From assembly GCA_003586115.2 (NCBI GenBank), contig QVOM02000034.1:112532376-112596375 (forward strand): a DNA stretch of 64,000 nt. The letters are read 5' to 3'. Of the stretch, positions 1-10,945 are shown one piece after another; positions within the stretch are counted from its first letter, which is position 1; the number at the start of each line of letters is the position of its first letter. The position numbers and the translations under genes are program-made. Origin of the DNA: Salvator merianae (taxonomy: Eukaryota > Chordata > Lepidosauria > Squamata > Teiidae). The notes beneath the pieces are model-generated. The model did not search any database and was not told where the DNA came from. It was given only the letters and a program-made list of their open reading frames with translations.

Positions 1-90
1 GCAGGACCTGCTGTAAACTCCACTAGCGTGTGGATATCAGGTCCCTGTTCTGGGATATGATCCAGAATAGAGCCAAGTGCAGAAAGGGTC
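1..90. mobile_element. Right half of a 180-bp palindromic Harbinger-like MITE
   Basis: The first 90 bases match, with scattered substitutions, the right halves of the two complete 180-bp elements at 5551-5730 and 57152-57331. The terminal motif AAGTGCAGAAAGGGTC at 75-90 is a one-base variant of their right terminus. The left half lies outside the window. The element has no coding capacity, and the short ORF across it is a shadow of the palindrome. Confidence 0.8.
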
Positions 91-1164
91 ACCGTAGCCC
101 TCTGGTTACCCCCATGTCACCTTGTTTCCCAAGTGTGGGTTTAAGCATATGCTCATGTGGCACTTCCCTACTGGTTCTGCCTTCAACTGGTATACAGATT
201 TTTCTTTCTATACTCCAGCAGTAAAGGCATTAACAACTGCCTTTAAAGAACATCTACAACATCAGTAACCAAAAACCTCCCTATGCTGTAAATGTTTTCT
301 CAAGCATACCTAAATCATCTGTGAACAGTTACATATGTCAGACAGCTTAGCCACCTCTGCAGTATCTCCTAGGCAGCATGGTTCTGCAAGAAAATACAGG
401 GGATTTAATCTATAAATGTTATTCCTGCAAGTGGAATAGCCATTTATAGTATGCTTGGAGTCAAAGAAAACATTAATGAGCATTTTTCTGTCTTGCACAA
501 GAGGCAAAATGAAAGGCTGAATGGAAGGCTTCATTCTGATACTGTCAGAGCAAGTCAAGGGCATCGTGTTCCCGAAAGACCTGCACTGGTTTCAACAGAA
601 CCTCTCTTCAGCAGCTCACTGAATAAGCACCTTTTTGTTCCTATTTTAGTATGAAATGTTTTTGGAGTAGCAAATATTAAATCTCGCAGCAATTGCCAAT
701 GCCTTTCTTTCAGGCAACAGAGCAAGGGTGTTTTTCTCAGAGCACGATTGTCCAATTACCATTGCTTATAAATATACCATCATCCCTCAGATTTCATGGT
801 TTTAAAAAACATGAGTTTAGTGTATTTGTGGACGAGAGCTGGTGAACCTTGCTCACGATTTGTGATGGTGAAATGGTACGAAACTTGCTTTTTTACAAAT
901 TTGCTACCTCCACACAGCAGATTTTCAGAATCAAAAGTACCAGCAGAAGGGTTAAAAGCACCTGTTTGGTGGCTCCCACAATTTTGGTAAATTCTGAAAT
1001 TCAAGTTATTTTGGTGGAACTTAAATCTTGCAATCTTCTAGAGTTGAGAGGTTGCCAAGAGAAATGCATTTGTTTAAATGTAAGCAAAAAAGTTGTAAAA
1101 TTGCACAATGTACAGAAATTTAAGGCTGCATTTGCACTTACTTTTAGTGTACTGGAATAAGCAG
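91..1164. other. Unassigned intergenic sequence
   Basis: I see no gene, RNA gene or recognisable repeat here. Overlapping short ORFs occur on both strands (up to 103 codons at 849-1160) but show no domain signature, no splice-like borders and no compositional shift. They are most likely chance. Confidence 0.5.
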
Positions 1165-1445
1165 TCTGTCCCAAGCTGCAACAGATTGCCCCTGTTGTGA
1201 AACAAGGCTGTCCACATTAGGGTGGCCTGTTCCATGTTGGCCCCCACACCAACTAAGAAGCTCATACCAGGTTCAGAGCCAGTGAGGTGCGCCTCTGAAT
1301 GCTCCAAGGGCCAGAAACAGAAGTACCTGGCCTACGGAGATCCTGGGGGGAGGGACATTTCAGTGGTACACCTTGTTGGGTCCCCCAAGGCAAACTGGAC
1401 CACAGAGGTGTGCAATGGAAGGCTGGTTAGTGAAATGGTTACATT
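1165..1445 (+). mobile_element. Internal fragment of a Harbinger-like inverted-repeat element
   Basis: The stretch shares an ordered set of short motifs with the interiors of the elements at 4960-5470 and 19977-20428. These include a segment around 'ggttcagagccagtgaggt', one around 'ccagaaacagaagtacctgg', and a 'gggtccccca' block. Clear terminal inverted repeats are not visible, so this is an eroded or truncated copy and its ends are approximate. Confidence 0.5.
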
Positions 1446-3247
1446 TGGTGGAAATGCACAAACGGACATGCTTGATTAGAGAAAGATCATTGACGTTACT
1501 GAAAAAATGGCAACCTATTATTGACTTTCTGTGTATGAAAGAAGGTGATTTGTTAACTCTAGTTTTTGATGTTTAAGAAAGTTGATTCTCAAAAGAAGTG
1601 AAACTGATATATTACTTATGGAGCAGTACAAATATAGATTTACATATAATCACTAAAAGGGAGTTTGGAAGTTATTCCATGTATTATGTTTCTTTTCTCT
1701 TTTTTTTGCTTTCTATTTTTATCTTATATTTGTTTCTTTTTGTTTCTTTTTTATTTATATCTCGTTGTATTTTGGAAAACCTTTAATGAACTTTATTTAA
1801 AAAAAGAAAAGAAGATTTTGCGTGAAACAAAGGCTACTTCCACACATACCTTACTAGACCACTCCAGCAAGACTGGTGGTGGTGATGGGGGTACGGGATG
1901 CTGTGGCAAGAGGGTGGTGTGGCAGCAGGGGGCAGCACAGTAGCAGGGGCTGGCACAGCAGGGGGGGAGGCCACTGCACTGCCACACTGAAGCTTATCTT
2001 TTAGTAGGCAAGGGGATCTACAAAGGCTCAGCATGGTAGCAGCGGCACTGATGGGGTCATCTCTGCACTGGCATGAACCAGACTTCTTTCCTTACAGCCT
2101 TTCTCCTGAGTCCGTTTCTTCCAGCAGAAACAGACTCACTGCTGGGATAATCCACATAGTAGATAGTCTCAGTCAGGGAAAGAAAGTCCAGAGAAACAAC
2201 AGAAGCAGAGTTTCATGTCTGACCCCTCCAGACACAAGCAGCCTCCACTCAAAAATAAAGTAAGGTGTGGCCATGGCCTAAAGATAGTTTTGATTATCTT
2301 TAAACACAGATGTGTATTGTATAGGAGATTCACATTTTTAAAAAAGATCAATTTTTCAAAGTTGTCATAGTTGACTGAATTGAAATACCTGTTGAAGAAA
2401 CAAGACTAAATGCAAAGGGAGAGCTTGGCTGTTCAACAAGGTGGGATGTCAAGGAATGTGTAAGAAGGATTAACAATCTGATTTTTGAAGGCTGTGTCTC
2501 CAGAGCACATGAAGGGGCATCCAAGTGTGTCTGTCTTCACAGCACCCACCACCACAGCACTCTGCAATTGCTTCTTATGTTCTGAAATGTGCTGCATTCA
2601 CATAAGGCCTGCTGTGTCTGTGCATGGAGGCCAAAGAGGCCCTCTGTGTGTAGACACATTGAGAAACATGCCCTCGGCGACAGCAATGGAGCCATCAAGC
2701 TCCTTACTGAGGCAGCCTGAGGCTTTGAGAACAGCCTGCTCTGGTGGAAGCACCTCACCTAGATGTTTCCCACCAGGAAAATGGAGACAAACCCGAAGTT
2801 TTTTATGTGGCTTGAAGTTGAGAATGTGTTAAGCCAGATTGTCAGTTGCTAACGAAAAACTTTCTGGCACCTCAAAAAGGACTGTAGAAGATCAAGCTCA
2901 GAGTTGATCTAGGGGCAGACTTAATAGGTTTGGGCGAATAAAGGAGGCAGAACCATAAGAACTATTTATTAATCTAAGGGGCACAGCTTTCCTTCTTGTA
3001 ACTACAGGGGAAGAGAGGGAAGAACTTCTCTTTTTGCTGCTTCATTGGGAAATGATTCAAAGCAGGAAGGTTGTGTTTGCCAAGCATACCTCCCCACCAA
3101 CATTAGCTGGCAATTCTAAAGAGTGTATGATGGGGCATGTCTGTTTAAAATGTGTCAGGAAGACAAGAAAAACACATACCATTTAGAAGAACGTGAAAGC
3201 AAATCTTTTGAAGCTCAACAGATTTTTGCTTATTCCATATAGGAGAC
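1446..3247. other. Unassigned sequence with two low-complexity patches
   Basis: No gene is recognised. A T/C-rich tract lies at about 1684-1763 and a G-rich, GTGG/CAGG-rich patch at about 1866-1975. An ORF of 115 codons at 2485-2832 has no recognisable domain. The remainder is ordinary-looking single-copy or very old repeat sequence. Confidence 0.5.
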
Positions 3248-3272
3248 TTTTTTTTTTTTTTTTTTTTTTTTT
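3248..3272. repeat. Homopolymer T25
   Basis: There is an uninterrupted run of 25 T. It could be the A tail of a minus-strand retroposed sequence lying to its right, but I could not find a flanking target duplication or an identifiable retroposon body. It is annotated only as a homopolymer. Confidence 0.9.
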
Positions 3273-4959
3273 ACATTTGCCTTAACAGCTGCTTTCTTAA
3301 CTCTTGAATAAATATGGACTCATGGCAACTACACTGAGTTTCATTTGGCAGGAATCTCAACTGCTGTAGGAAAAGAATACACAGCTTCACTGATCCACTG
3401 CAGAAAAATACTCAATTAAATTGCATCTTCCTCTTTGGCTTGGGGGACCTTTCGAGGTGGGAGCAGTGTCTTCTAAAAACATTGCAGTAAGAAAATCTCT
3501 TCACTTTGTAGTAAACACCCTACAGTCATTTGAAAACAGACTCACTCCAGAGCTGAGCCAGAAGCAAACAAGAAAACTAAGGGGAGAGGACAGCCATGCA
3601 GTAATAGAGTAAATCATAGAGTCTAAGGAAACATTTTCCCTTATTTCTCACAAGATCCACACTGGCACAAGAGGGCACGGAAGTGGAACTCCCTTGGCCA
3701 GAGGGATTGCTTCGGTCCAGGAGCAGGGGGAAGGGCTGACTGCTTGCTCTTTACATCCTGACTTGTGCAAACTTTGAGGTTGGGAATTGAATATACGCTG
3801 GCACTGAAGTTTCCAGCCGGGATCATTATGTGAAGGGCCCCAGCAGTCAGCCATTTCTGGCCTTTCACATAACACCACCTGCCAGAAGAGGTGCTGCTGG
3901 AAACAGATGATTTCCTCAGGAGTGGACCAAGTCCTGGATGGGTGTGGTGATGTGCAGTCACTGCATTCCCATGCATGGAGCTGTGTGGTTACCACGTACC
4001 AGTGTCCTTGCAATGTGGCTTAAGTAGCCATGTGGATCTTGCACCTGAAGAACTAGGTGAAGAAATGAAAGGTAGGAGTGCAAAAGATGCTTCTTGAAAA
4101 ATCTCATTAAGATTGGATTGTCACTGCAGAATGTGCCTAACAGTGATCTAACAGAAAATGAAAAGTAAAACTCTGAAAAACGAAATTATCCATGTGAGTT
4201 TGAATGCATAGAAAAAGGCGGTCTATGCAATGAAGGCACATTTAAGTATGTGGAGGGGGGAGACCTTTTTTACTCCTGCCCCTCTTTAATCAGAATTTCC
4301 ATGAACTTCCACAGAGGCTTTTTATGAATGATGGAAAAGTGGATGAAACAGGGATCTTCTGTGACTATTCCCAACATATGAAATCATACATTCTGCTTCC
4401 TCACTGGAAAAAATAAAGCCAAGATAAAGCTCATAGCCATAGCCCTACAGAAATCAGTGAGGACCATGGCCAGTGGCCACCTCCAATCACAGGTGATCAC
4501 TGTGCATTTACATGCTTTGCAAAGTACTGTGGCATCTATAAATTGTAGTGTTAACCTTATTTCTTTAAATAAAGTTAAAGAAAGCTTTTGCTTTGCTTTC
4601 CTGAAGGAACACCCTGGTATGTGCAAAGACATCTTTTTCCCCACTTGAAGAAAGGTATTTCAGCAGTCAGCCTAGTGACTGAATAATCAAAGAGTGCCTT
4701 ACACAGTTAAATATACACACTCTACTCAGGACCAAAAGTGATGCCTCCAAATATTTGATTTGGCTTCCTTTCTCTTGTATTGGCTTTTAAATAGCATTCC
4801 CCTTGTCCAAATGTCTCACCACTCCACCTCTCGTCCCCTATTCTGGGATTTTTGTGACGATTCAGTTAAACCAGCAGATGGTCTTCTGATAGGGGAATGC
4901 AGTGTGGTGTGAGGTTCAGATCCTTACAGAGCAATGAAGTTCATTGGTCAGCCTTTGGC
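3273..4959. other. Unassigned intergenic sequence
   Basis: Nothing is recognised on either strand. The ORFs on the minus strand at 3641-4013 overlap each other in two frames and have no domain signature, which argues for chance openness rather than coding. Confidence 0.5.
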
Positions 4960-5470
4960 ACATGGTGCATCTGGCCGTATTTGCACTTATGGCTTTTTTC
5001 CCAGGAGAGGGTTGGTTGCCCCGTCCCGGGATTAGCAATGCGTCCTAAACTGGGATGGATTGCTTCCAGTTCAGCACGAGGCTGTCCGCATTGAGATGGC
5101 CTGTCCTGTGTCAGCCCTCACTCTGGCTCTGAAGCTTGTGCCAGCTTTGGAGTCAGTGTGACAGCCTTCAAATGCTCTGAAGTCCAAAAACAAAAAGTCC
5201 TAGCTTGTGGAGCTCCCTGGGACCCGTTTCAATGATGCATCATGTTGCACCACTGAAAAGGGTCCCCCATAGCATATTGGACTATGGAGATGTGCCATCT
5301 GAATGCCTCTGTGGTCTAGTATACTACTCCTAGCACAGCAGTAGACCATTTTGGGCACCCTAGCCTGGTTTGCACTCCATCCTGTGCAGACAGAGCATGC
5401 TAAGAGGGGAGAGTCTTCCAATAATCCACAGCAGCATGCAGAATGGAGGCATTTTGGTCTGAGTGCTTAA
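4960..5470. mobile_element. Eroded Harbinger-like inverted-repeat element
   Basis: The interior shares ordered motifs with other members of the 420-530-bp family in this window, for example a block near 'ctctggctctgaagcttg', one near 'aagtcctagcttgtggagc' and one near 'aaagggtcccccatagc'. A degraded terminus resembling TTGCACTTATGGC is seen at about 4980. No clean target duplication is visible, and the ends are estimates. Confidence 0.55.
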
Positions 5471-5550
5471 TCTATGCACACTTTGAATAGGGGAATTGGT
5501 TGTTTAAAATATCCCTCCACTGGGTTGCTGGATCACTAACTAGAGAGAAG

Positions 5551-5730
5551 GGCCCTTTCTGCACTTGGACTTATTCCAGATTATATCTCAGAATAGGGAC
5601 CTGCCATCTGCATGCTAGTGCAGACTATGGTAGGCCCTGGGCAAGACCTTTCGTAGTTTGCACTAGCATGTGGATAGCAGATCCCTATTCTGCGATATAA
5701 TCCACAATAAGGCCAAGTGCAGAAAGGGCC
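5551..5730. mobile_element. 180-bp palindromic Harbinger-like MITE, TSD AAG
   Basis: This is a near-perfect palindrome from end to end. The terminal inverted repeat is GGCCCTTTCTGCACTTG on the left and CAAGTGCAGAAAGGGCC on the right, flanked by AAG at 5548-5550 and 5731-5733. A 3-bp target duplication with GGCCC/GGGCC ends fits the PIF/Harbinger superfamily. There is no coding capacity. It differs from the copy at 57152-57331 at roughly eight positions, so the family was active fairly recently. It abuts an L2 3' fossil on its right. Confidence 0.85.
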
Positions 5731-5764
5731 AAGACTTCCTCTTTTCTTGCCTCCAAACTTTGAA

Positions 5765-6013
5765 ATATCCTTCCCCACAGATATACTACACTTCTTCATT
5801 GTCTACCTTTCAGCATTTAGTTAAAACATTCTTTTTGAGCCAAGCTTTTACTAATTAGTTCTAGTTACTTTCCCCCTCCTATACCATTACTCTTAGTTTG
5901 ATTTTGTTCCTGTGTTTTGTTTTACTTTTCTTCTATTTTAATTGTTCTTAACCTGTTCATTGTTCACTGCCCTGAGACCTTGGTAAAGGGAGGTATAAAA
6001 ATAAATAAATACA
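5765..6013 (+). mobile_element. L2/CR1-group LINE, 3' end
   Basis: The translated start, around residues SLSTFQHLVKTFFLSQAF, matches the conserved C-terminus of L2-type ORF2 proteins (S-x-S-T-F-K-x-L-L-K-T-x-L-F). It is followed by a T-rich 3' UTR, the hallmark 'ctgagacc..ggta..ggaggtataaaaa', and an AAAT-type tail at 5996-6013. It is 5'-truncated, as is usual for this group. Confidence 0.75.
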
Positions 6014-6650
6014 AATACACTTTTGGTGTCACTTCTGAGTGCCCAGTGAAACGATGCTGGGTGTGATATACCAGTCCACAGTCTGCATCTTTTCCATACA
6101 TGGGGCATTGATCCAGTATACCAGCTAGACCATTGCGTGGACTGTGTACATGTGCAAATAAAGTGGTCTAGCTAGTCCCTGGGACAGTTTATAGACCAAA
6201 GGTGGACTCCGCCTTAGATCTTTAGCTGCTGCCATACTATGCTGGCTCTCTGTAAGTCACCCATCAAACTGCAGTATCAAAATATAGCTGTCTTTTTTTG
6301 ATTTTTTTTTTTTTTAAAAGGAAAAGACTATGCTTACCATGATTTCTACTATCAGCTTCACATAATAGTTTTCAGATTGTTTTAAATTATACCTGCTCTG
6401 ACTGTCGATGAAGTCATTTGTTGAACATTATCACTGTTTAGAAATTCCTTCTATTCTCTATTCTTCATACAAAGGAACTTACATGGCAATTGTGCTTAAC
6501 TATAGTTAACTATATGCTATGTTATTTCATATTGCAATTTTTTGCTCCCAAATGCATGACCTCTCTTTCCTCTTATTTTAGCATTTGTTCTTCCTTGAGC
6601 CCTCAGATGAATTCTTCCTCCTTGGTTAACGTAGATTTCCTTCAGATGAC
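6014..6650. other. Unassigned sequence with a T-rich tract
   Basis: I recognise nothing here except T-rich runs at about 6291-6316. ORFs crossing the right end run into the inverted-repeat element that follows. Confidence 0.5.
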
Positions 6651-7066
6651 AAGGGGTAATGAGGGATCGAAACAAGATCCCACAGTTACCTCTTGCTACC
6701 CCCTGCCAGATGCAAGGAGCAATCATGGGCTTACTTTCATGTCTGTCAGCAGCTTTCAGAATCAGCTCACTTGGGGCCACAGGAAGCCACAAGTGCTCAT
6801 CCACTTCCTTTTGGGTTTTTTTCACGTTTTTCCCCTGGCTTCTGGTAGTCCCAAGTGAGCAGATTTCGAAAACTGCTGACAGATGCAAAAGTAAGCATCA
6901 CTATTACAGGCAACTCAGCTTGATTGCTGACTTTCCCATAATAGCAATGTTACAGGTTTCCAGCCTCGCAAAGTGGCACTATATTGGGAATGCCATGGGA
7001 ATATCTGGCAATTCCAATATAGTGCTGGGAACATAGCGAAATATATCTCATGTCTGGAGACAGCCA
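6651..7066. mobile_element. Fold-back inverted-repeat element (GGCTG-TCCAGA group)
   Basis: Two nested hairpins are visible. Arms at 6721-6788 and 6837-6905 pair at roughly 80 percent. A second pair at 6977-6994 and 7007-7024 pairs at 17 of 18 bases. The right terminus reads TGTCTGGAGACAGCC, the complement of the GGCTG..TCCAGACA type end shared with elements at 12336, 35943, 40159 and 43526. The left end is not clearly defined. No protein is encoded. Confidence 0.6.
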
Positions 7067-7738
7067 TTGTTTCTTCCAAGAATTATAGTGATTTTTTAAA
7101 TTTTTATTTTTAAATAATTTTGCCAATATAAAATCTAATTGTGTTTGCATGCAAAGGATACTTTAGTCTGGCATTACTCGTGGCATTTTAATTCAAAAGG
7201 GTATATTTCATTTTGCATTCTATGGTTTATAACAATCAGATACTTTCAGACTTAAACTAGTTAGCAGCTGTGCAAAGTTTCCCCAGTGTTAAATGTCAAG
7301 TGCTAAAATATCCTCTCTCGTGTAGCAATGGAAGGCTAGTCCGTGTGAGAGAGTGGCTCCAAAACTTATCCAAGTAACTTTCATTCTCCATCGATTCTCA
7401 TTGTGTTTAGGGATATAATACAGAATAGTCCCCAATCATGCATTTGAAAGCTGCTCTGATAGATAGATGTATCTTGAAGCTTATTTTATTCAGTTTTAAT
7501 GTTTTTTTAAAAAAACAAAAATTGGTTTCAGGGCAAGTTATAAGCACAAATAACAAAACATCTCAGAAACACACAAAAATGCATAATTGGTGTTACATAA
7601 ACAATTCAAGATTACAATTCAAAATTCAACAAATATTAAATGTAATATACTGTAAATCTTAAAACAACACTGAGAAGATCCAAGAAGGGATGAAGAAAAG
7701 CAAAATGAAAGAGGGGAGAGGCGAGAGGGGGAGAGAGA
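7067..7738. other. Unassigned AT-rich sequence
   Basis: The stretch is AT-rich with A-runs at 7500-7525 and 7540-7660. It could include a very old L1 3' UTR remnant, but no diagnostic motif is present. A purine-rich (GA) tract occupies about 7705-7740. Confidence 0.45.
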
Positions 7739-7870
7739 GACTGCATTCAGACGTCATTTATTCCACTATATTTGGATATTCCAGAATAACGCATGGCTAT
7801 TCTGAAATATTCATGCTTTATTCTGGAATATCCAAATATGGCAGAATATTCAATATTTAGGTAGTCTAGG
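7739..7870. mobile_element. Palindromic MITE, about 130 bp, GGCTGCATCCAGAC group
   Basis: The left end GACTGCATTCAGACGTC matches the start of the better-preserved copies at 12336 and 35943. The interior is a palindrome built from TATTTGGATATTCCAGAATA and its complement. The right terminus is eroded past about 7860. Confidence 0.65.
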
Positions 7871-8809
7871 GTTAGACCTCAGGAGGAGGATGAAGCCATT
7901 GTTTTGGACTCTACTGTGGCTCTGCCTGAGTTCTACTGTTCTTCTTTCTCATCTCACTGTATGCCACCACCCCACCACATGGCTGACCATAGACTCGTCT
8001 CTGCTGCCAGAGTCACTGTCACTATCCCAGAGCTGATGGAGCAGCCAAGCTTCCCCTTTACTACAGCTACAGAAGATACACAATTGAAATGGCTGCTTCC
8101 TGGTGATGGTTGATCAGGAGGAACTTGATGGAATCAGTCTTTTATCAGAGCAGATGAAGTGGCCCTGCTTCCTTTCCTTCCAGCCTCTGTCCAATCTTTT
8201 GCTACTACTTCCTTAGTTGTGTATTTTAGGATTGCCTGAAGACAGTCATTAAATGATTACACAGGTCTACAAAAAATAGACACAGGTCTACAGATGCATA
8301 TCAGCTTCCGGATTACGCATAAATCCTCAATACAAGGGTGATCAGGTCAGACCACAATCGCAGGAGAGTGATGTTGTCTTTATGTCCTGCATGCAGAATT
8401 CTCAGACCATGTCTCCACTTACTACGAGGTGCCTCAGAACAGTGTCTTAGCTAACATGATTCCACATACAGTATGACACCCCATTTTCAGCCATGATGGT
8501 CTTCTGGGGTACTTGTTCTACATAGCATGATTTCCTGCCGTCACTGCAGGTATTTCTGATTGCCACTTCAATTAACATCTCCTTATTTTGAAATGGAGAT
8601 ATGAAGGTATCTTCTGGACTGGTGATCACGGAACCTCCGCCTAGGTGTTCACCCAGAAGATGCCTCCATAGGTAAGGGGAGCCCTGGCTTCAGAGTAGCA
8701 TCTGGCAGTTCATTGTAAGAGAATATGAACTGACCCATTTACATGCACACCGACTTCCTAGAAAACCATACTGAAGATTTTTCTTGGAAGAGTCAATCCC
8801 ATATAGTTA
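7871..8809. other. Unassigned sequence with an exon-like minus-strand ORF
   Basis: No repeat is recognised. A minus-strand frame at 8447-8629 (60 codons, and open further upstream to about 8690) has an ordinary amino-acid composition with four cysteines, but no family is recognised and no clean splice sites flank it. I treat it as probable chance or a decayed exon. Confidence 0.3.
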
Positions 8810-8990
8810 TCGAGATATAACAGGAATAAAGAAATTCTCTAAAGTTATAATTGGCAATCCAGGCCAACACCCACTCCTCCATCACATTTGGAAACAGTTC
8901 AGAGAGCATCGGTTCAGTGTCCAGCTTCTCTAATGACAAGCCCAGTGTCTGACACATGCTAGATGCTTGTTTGTGGTTACTGTAGAGAGC
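8810..8990 (-). other. Possible exon or pseudo-exon, minus strand
   Basis: On the minus strand, a T-rich tract ending in TTTTTTTCAG at about 8992 is a textbook splice-acceptor shape. It is followed by an open frame of about 60 codons containing MCQTLGLSLEKLDTEP and a W-rich segment. The spacing of Cys, Leu-Gly and Leu residues is faintly like the middle of a C-type lectin fold, but that is a guess. No convincing GT donor is seen, and the frame stops at 8793. It may be a degenerate exon or coincidence. Confidence 0.2.
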
Positions 8991-9382
8991 TGAAAAAAAT
9001 AAAAATAGTACTATACCTTTTGCCAATACTGAAACTTGCAATATGTAATCTTGAGTTTGTTTTAAATGATTGTTTCCCTTTTCAGGTTTAATATTTAGTA
9101 ACTAACAATTTAATTCCTGTGGTAAGGGAAAAATGCAGTCCTTAGTCTGAACAGGCTTGTCTCTATGCACGTGTGGCTTGGTCCCTATTCCACTAGGAGC
9201 ACCAGTTTTTTCCAGGCCATATAGTAGGTTTGAATTCCTAGACTGGTAGCTGATTTGTGAACTGCCAAGGAAATTCTGAAAGTTTTCCACCATTTCTGAA
9301 TTTTTCACTAGTTTTCTGTTCTTACGTACAGCTATTTTATTCATGCATATAGTCCCACATGAACTTCCTACTTCTACAGTTT

Positions 9383-10868
9383 GGCTGCGTTCCGACATGG
9401 CATTTAATCAGTTTACAGTCCGTCTTCAGTTCCCACTGGCCCAACATGATCTTGCCTTTCTGTAGATTTTCTGGACTAAATTGGTGAAATCCGGACTACT
9501 TTGCATTTGGATTTAATGAGTTCTCAAGCTGTTCCAGATTGCTAGCCCACTTTACTTTGTGATGTGAGAACACAGAAAGAGACTATTTGGGAGGGACCGT
9601 ACTTTTTTTGGAGGGGTGCAGAGGGAGGGATCCCCATTTTCTGCCATCCAATGACGGACTTTGTTGTGGGCGTTATGCTCAGGGGTGGGCAGGAAGCACA
9701 ATACTTCCTCCTTTCTAGGTGTGCAGACACACACGCACGCGCAGGAACAAATTGGAGGGCAAGTGTTGTTTCTCCTTCTCTCCAACTGTGTCTGCCTAGA
9801 GTTCTGCAGAAGTTCAGACTTGGCTACAGCTGTAGCAACACTTTCCCTGCTTTCTAGGCATGCAAACACATGCATGCACGCGCATTCAGGGACAAGTCTG
9901 ACAGCAAGTTTTCTTTCCCTCTACAGATATGTGCAAGTTCAGAGCTCAGTAGAAAAGTAGCAGCACTTCTCTACAGAACTCTGAACTTGCACAAATCTGT
10001 AGAGGGAAAAAAAACCTGCCGTCAGACTTGTCCCTGCACGTACATGTGTGTGTCTGCATGCCTAGAAAGCAGGGAAAGCGCTGCTACAGCTGTAGCTAAG
10101 TCTGAACTTCTGCAGAACTCTAGGCAGGTTGAAGAGCTGTCAGGAGGACAGCGAGAGCAAGGGAAAGCCTGCAAAGATTCCGCACCTCACGCCTACCTTG
10201 ACCTGTCTTCTGCCCCAGGTCCCTGCAACATACCCCCCCTCCTCTCTCTCACACACACACACACAAATACAAACACACAGAACACTGCATGTAAGTTGGC
10301 AGCTGAGGAAGAAATGGAGGGGAATTGAGTTGAGACGATTATTAACATAGAGAGAGAGCTAGGGGAGAACTTTTTTGTTGGGATGAGAGAAATTTTATTT
10401 TTATTATTTTTAAAGCGTGGAAAAACAAAAAAACAAAAACAAAATCTAAACAACCAGCTACCCTCCCAAAGCAGTTTCTCCTCACACCTTGCTTTGATCC
10501 CTTGTTAGGATCTAACAAGGAGATTGGGAAGCATTTTTTTGTTTGTTTTTAATTTAAAGAAGGTGTTTGTAAAGGGCAGGAAGAATCCCTCCAAAAAGGG
10601 CAGATCTTGACTTGCCTACCCCTGTGAAGTCAAGATTTGAAAGTTGGGACTGCAGCCAATCACTGACTGCCCAGGAAGGAGAATTTGACAAGGGGTGAAA
10701 GCAAAAAAAGTACGGTTTCCCTGTGCCATGCACGGGAAACATCAGTGTGAGAACGAGCAAATCCGAATTGAGTCTGTATTAAAATGCAAGTGCGGGAACA
10801 ATTGGAAGACAAACTCAGTCCTCATACTCTTCTGATATGGATTAAATTTACAATGTCGGACCACACGC
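9383..10868. mobile_element. 1.49-kb composite inverted-repeat DNA transposon, TSD TTT
   Basis: The left end GGCTGCGTTCCGACATGG and the right end, complement GCGTGTGGTCCGACATTG, form equal-length imperfect terminal repeats. They are flanked by TTT at 9380-9382 and 10869-10871. The interior holds a 336-bp palindrome (9792-10127), a CA-repeat patch (about 10240-10265) and no transposase. The right end sits at the start of an L2 3' tail, so the element appears to have inserted into or beside that tail. The superfamily is inferred from the 3-bp duplication and the GGCTGC-type ends. Confidence 0.6.
9792..10127. repeat. 336-bp imperfect palindrome
   Basis: The arm at 9792-9955 reads, on the opposite strand, as the arm at about 9964-10127 with scattered mismatches. 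The outer ends CTGCCTAGAGTTCTGCAGAA and its complement pair perfectly. A third, partial direct copy of one arm segment (a GTGTGCAGACACACACGCACGC-like block) lies just to the left, near 9719-9770. No protein is encoded. A transcript through it could form a long hairpin. Confidence 0.85.
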
Positions 10869-10945
10869 TTTAACTGTTATATTTTATTTGTAAACCATCC
10901 TGAGACCACCAGTATAAGGTGGTATAAAAATGTAAATAAATGCTA
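10869..10945 (+). mobile_element. L2/CR1-group LINE 3' tail
   Basis: The sequence 'taaaccatcctgagaccacc' followed by 'aaggtggtataaaaatgtaaataaatg' is the typical 3' terminus of sauropsid L2/CR1-type LINEs. Only the last 77 bases remain, directly after the composite element. Confidence 0.7.

Noticed and set aside
5500..5799. Similar ORFs on both strands encoding a GPFCTW...LYLRIGTC peptide, repeated at 18558-18758 and 57107-57508
   Set aside because: The recurrence is due to the 180-bp palindromic element, which gives the same reading on both strands. It is not a gene family.
9564..10350. Run of overlapping ORFs of 97-152 codons suggesting a gene
   Set aside because: They lie in the palindrome of the composite element and occur in several frames on both strands.
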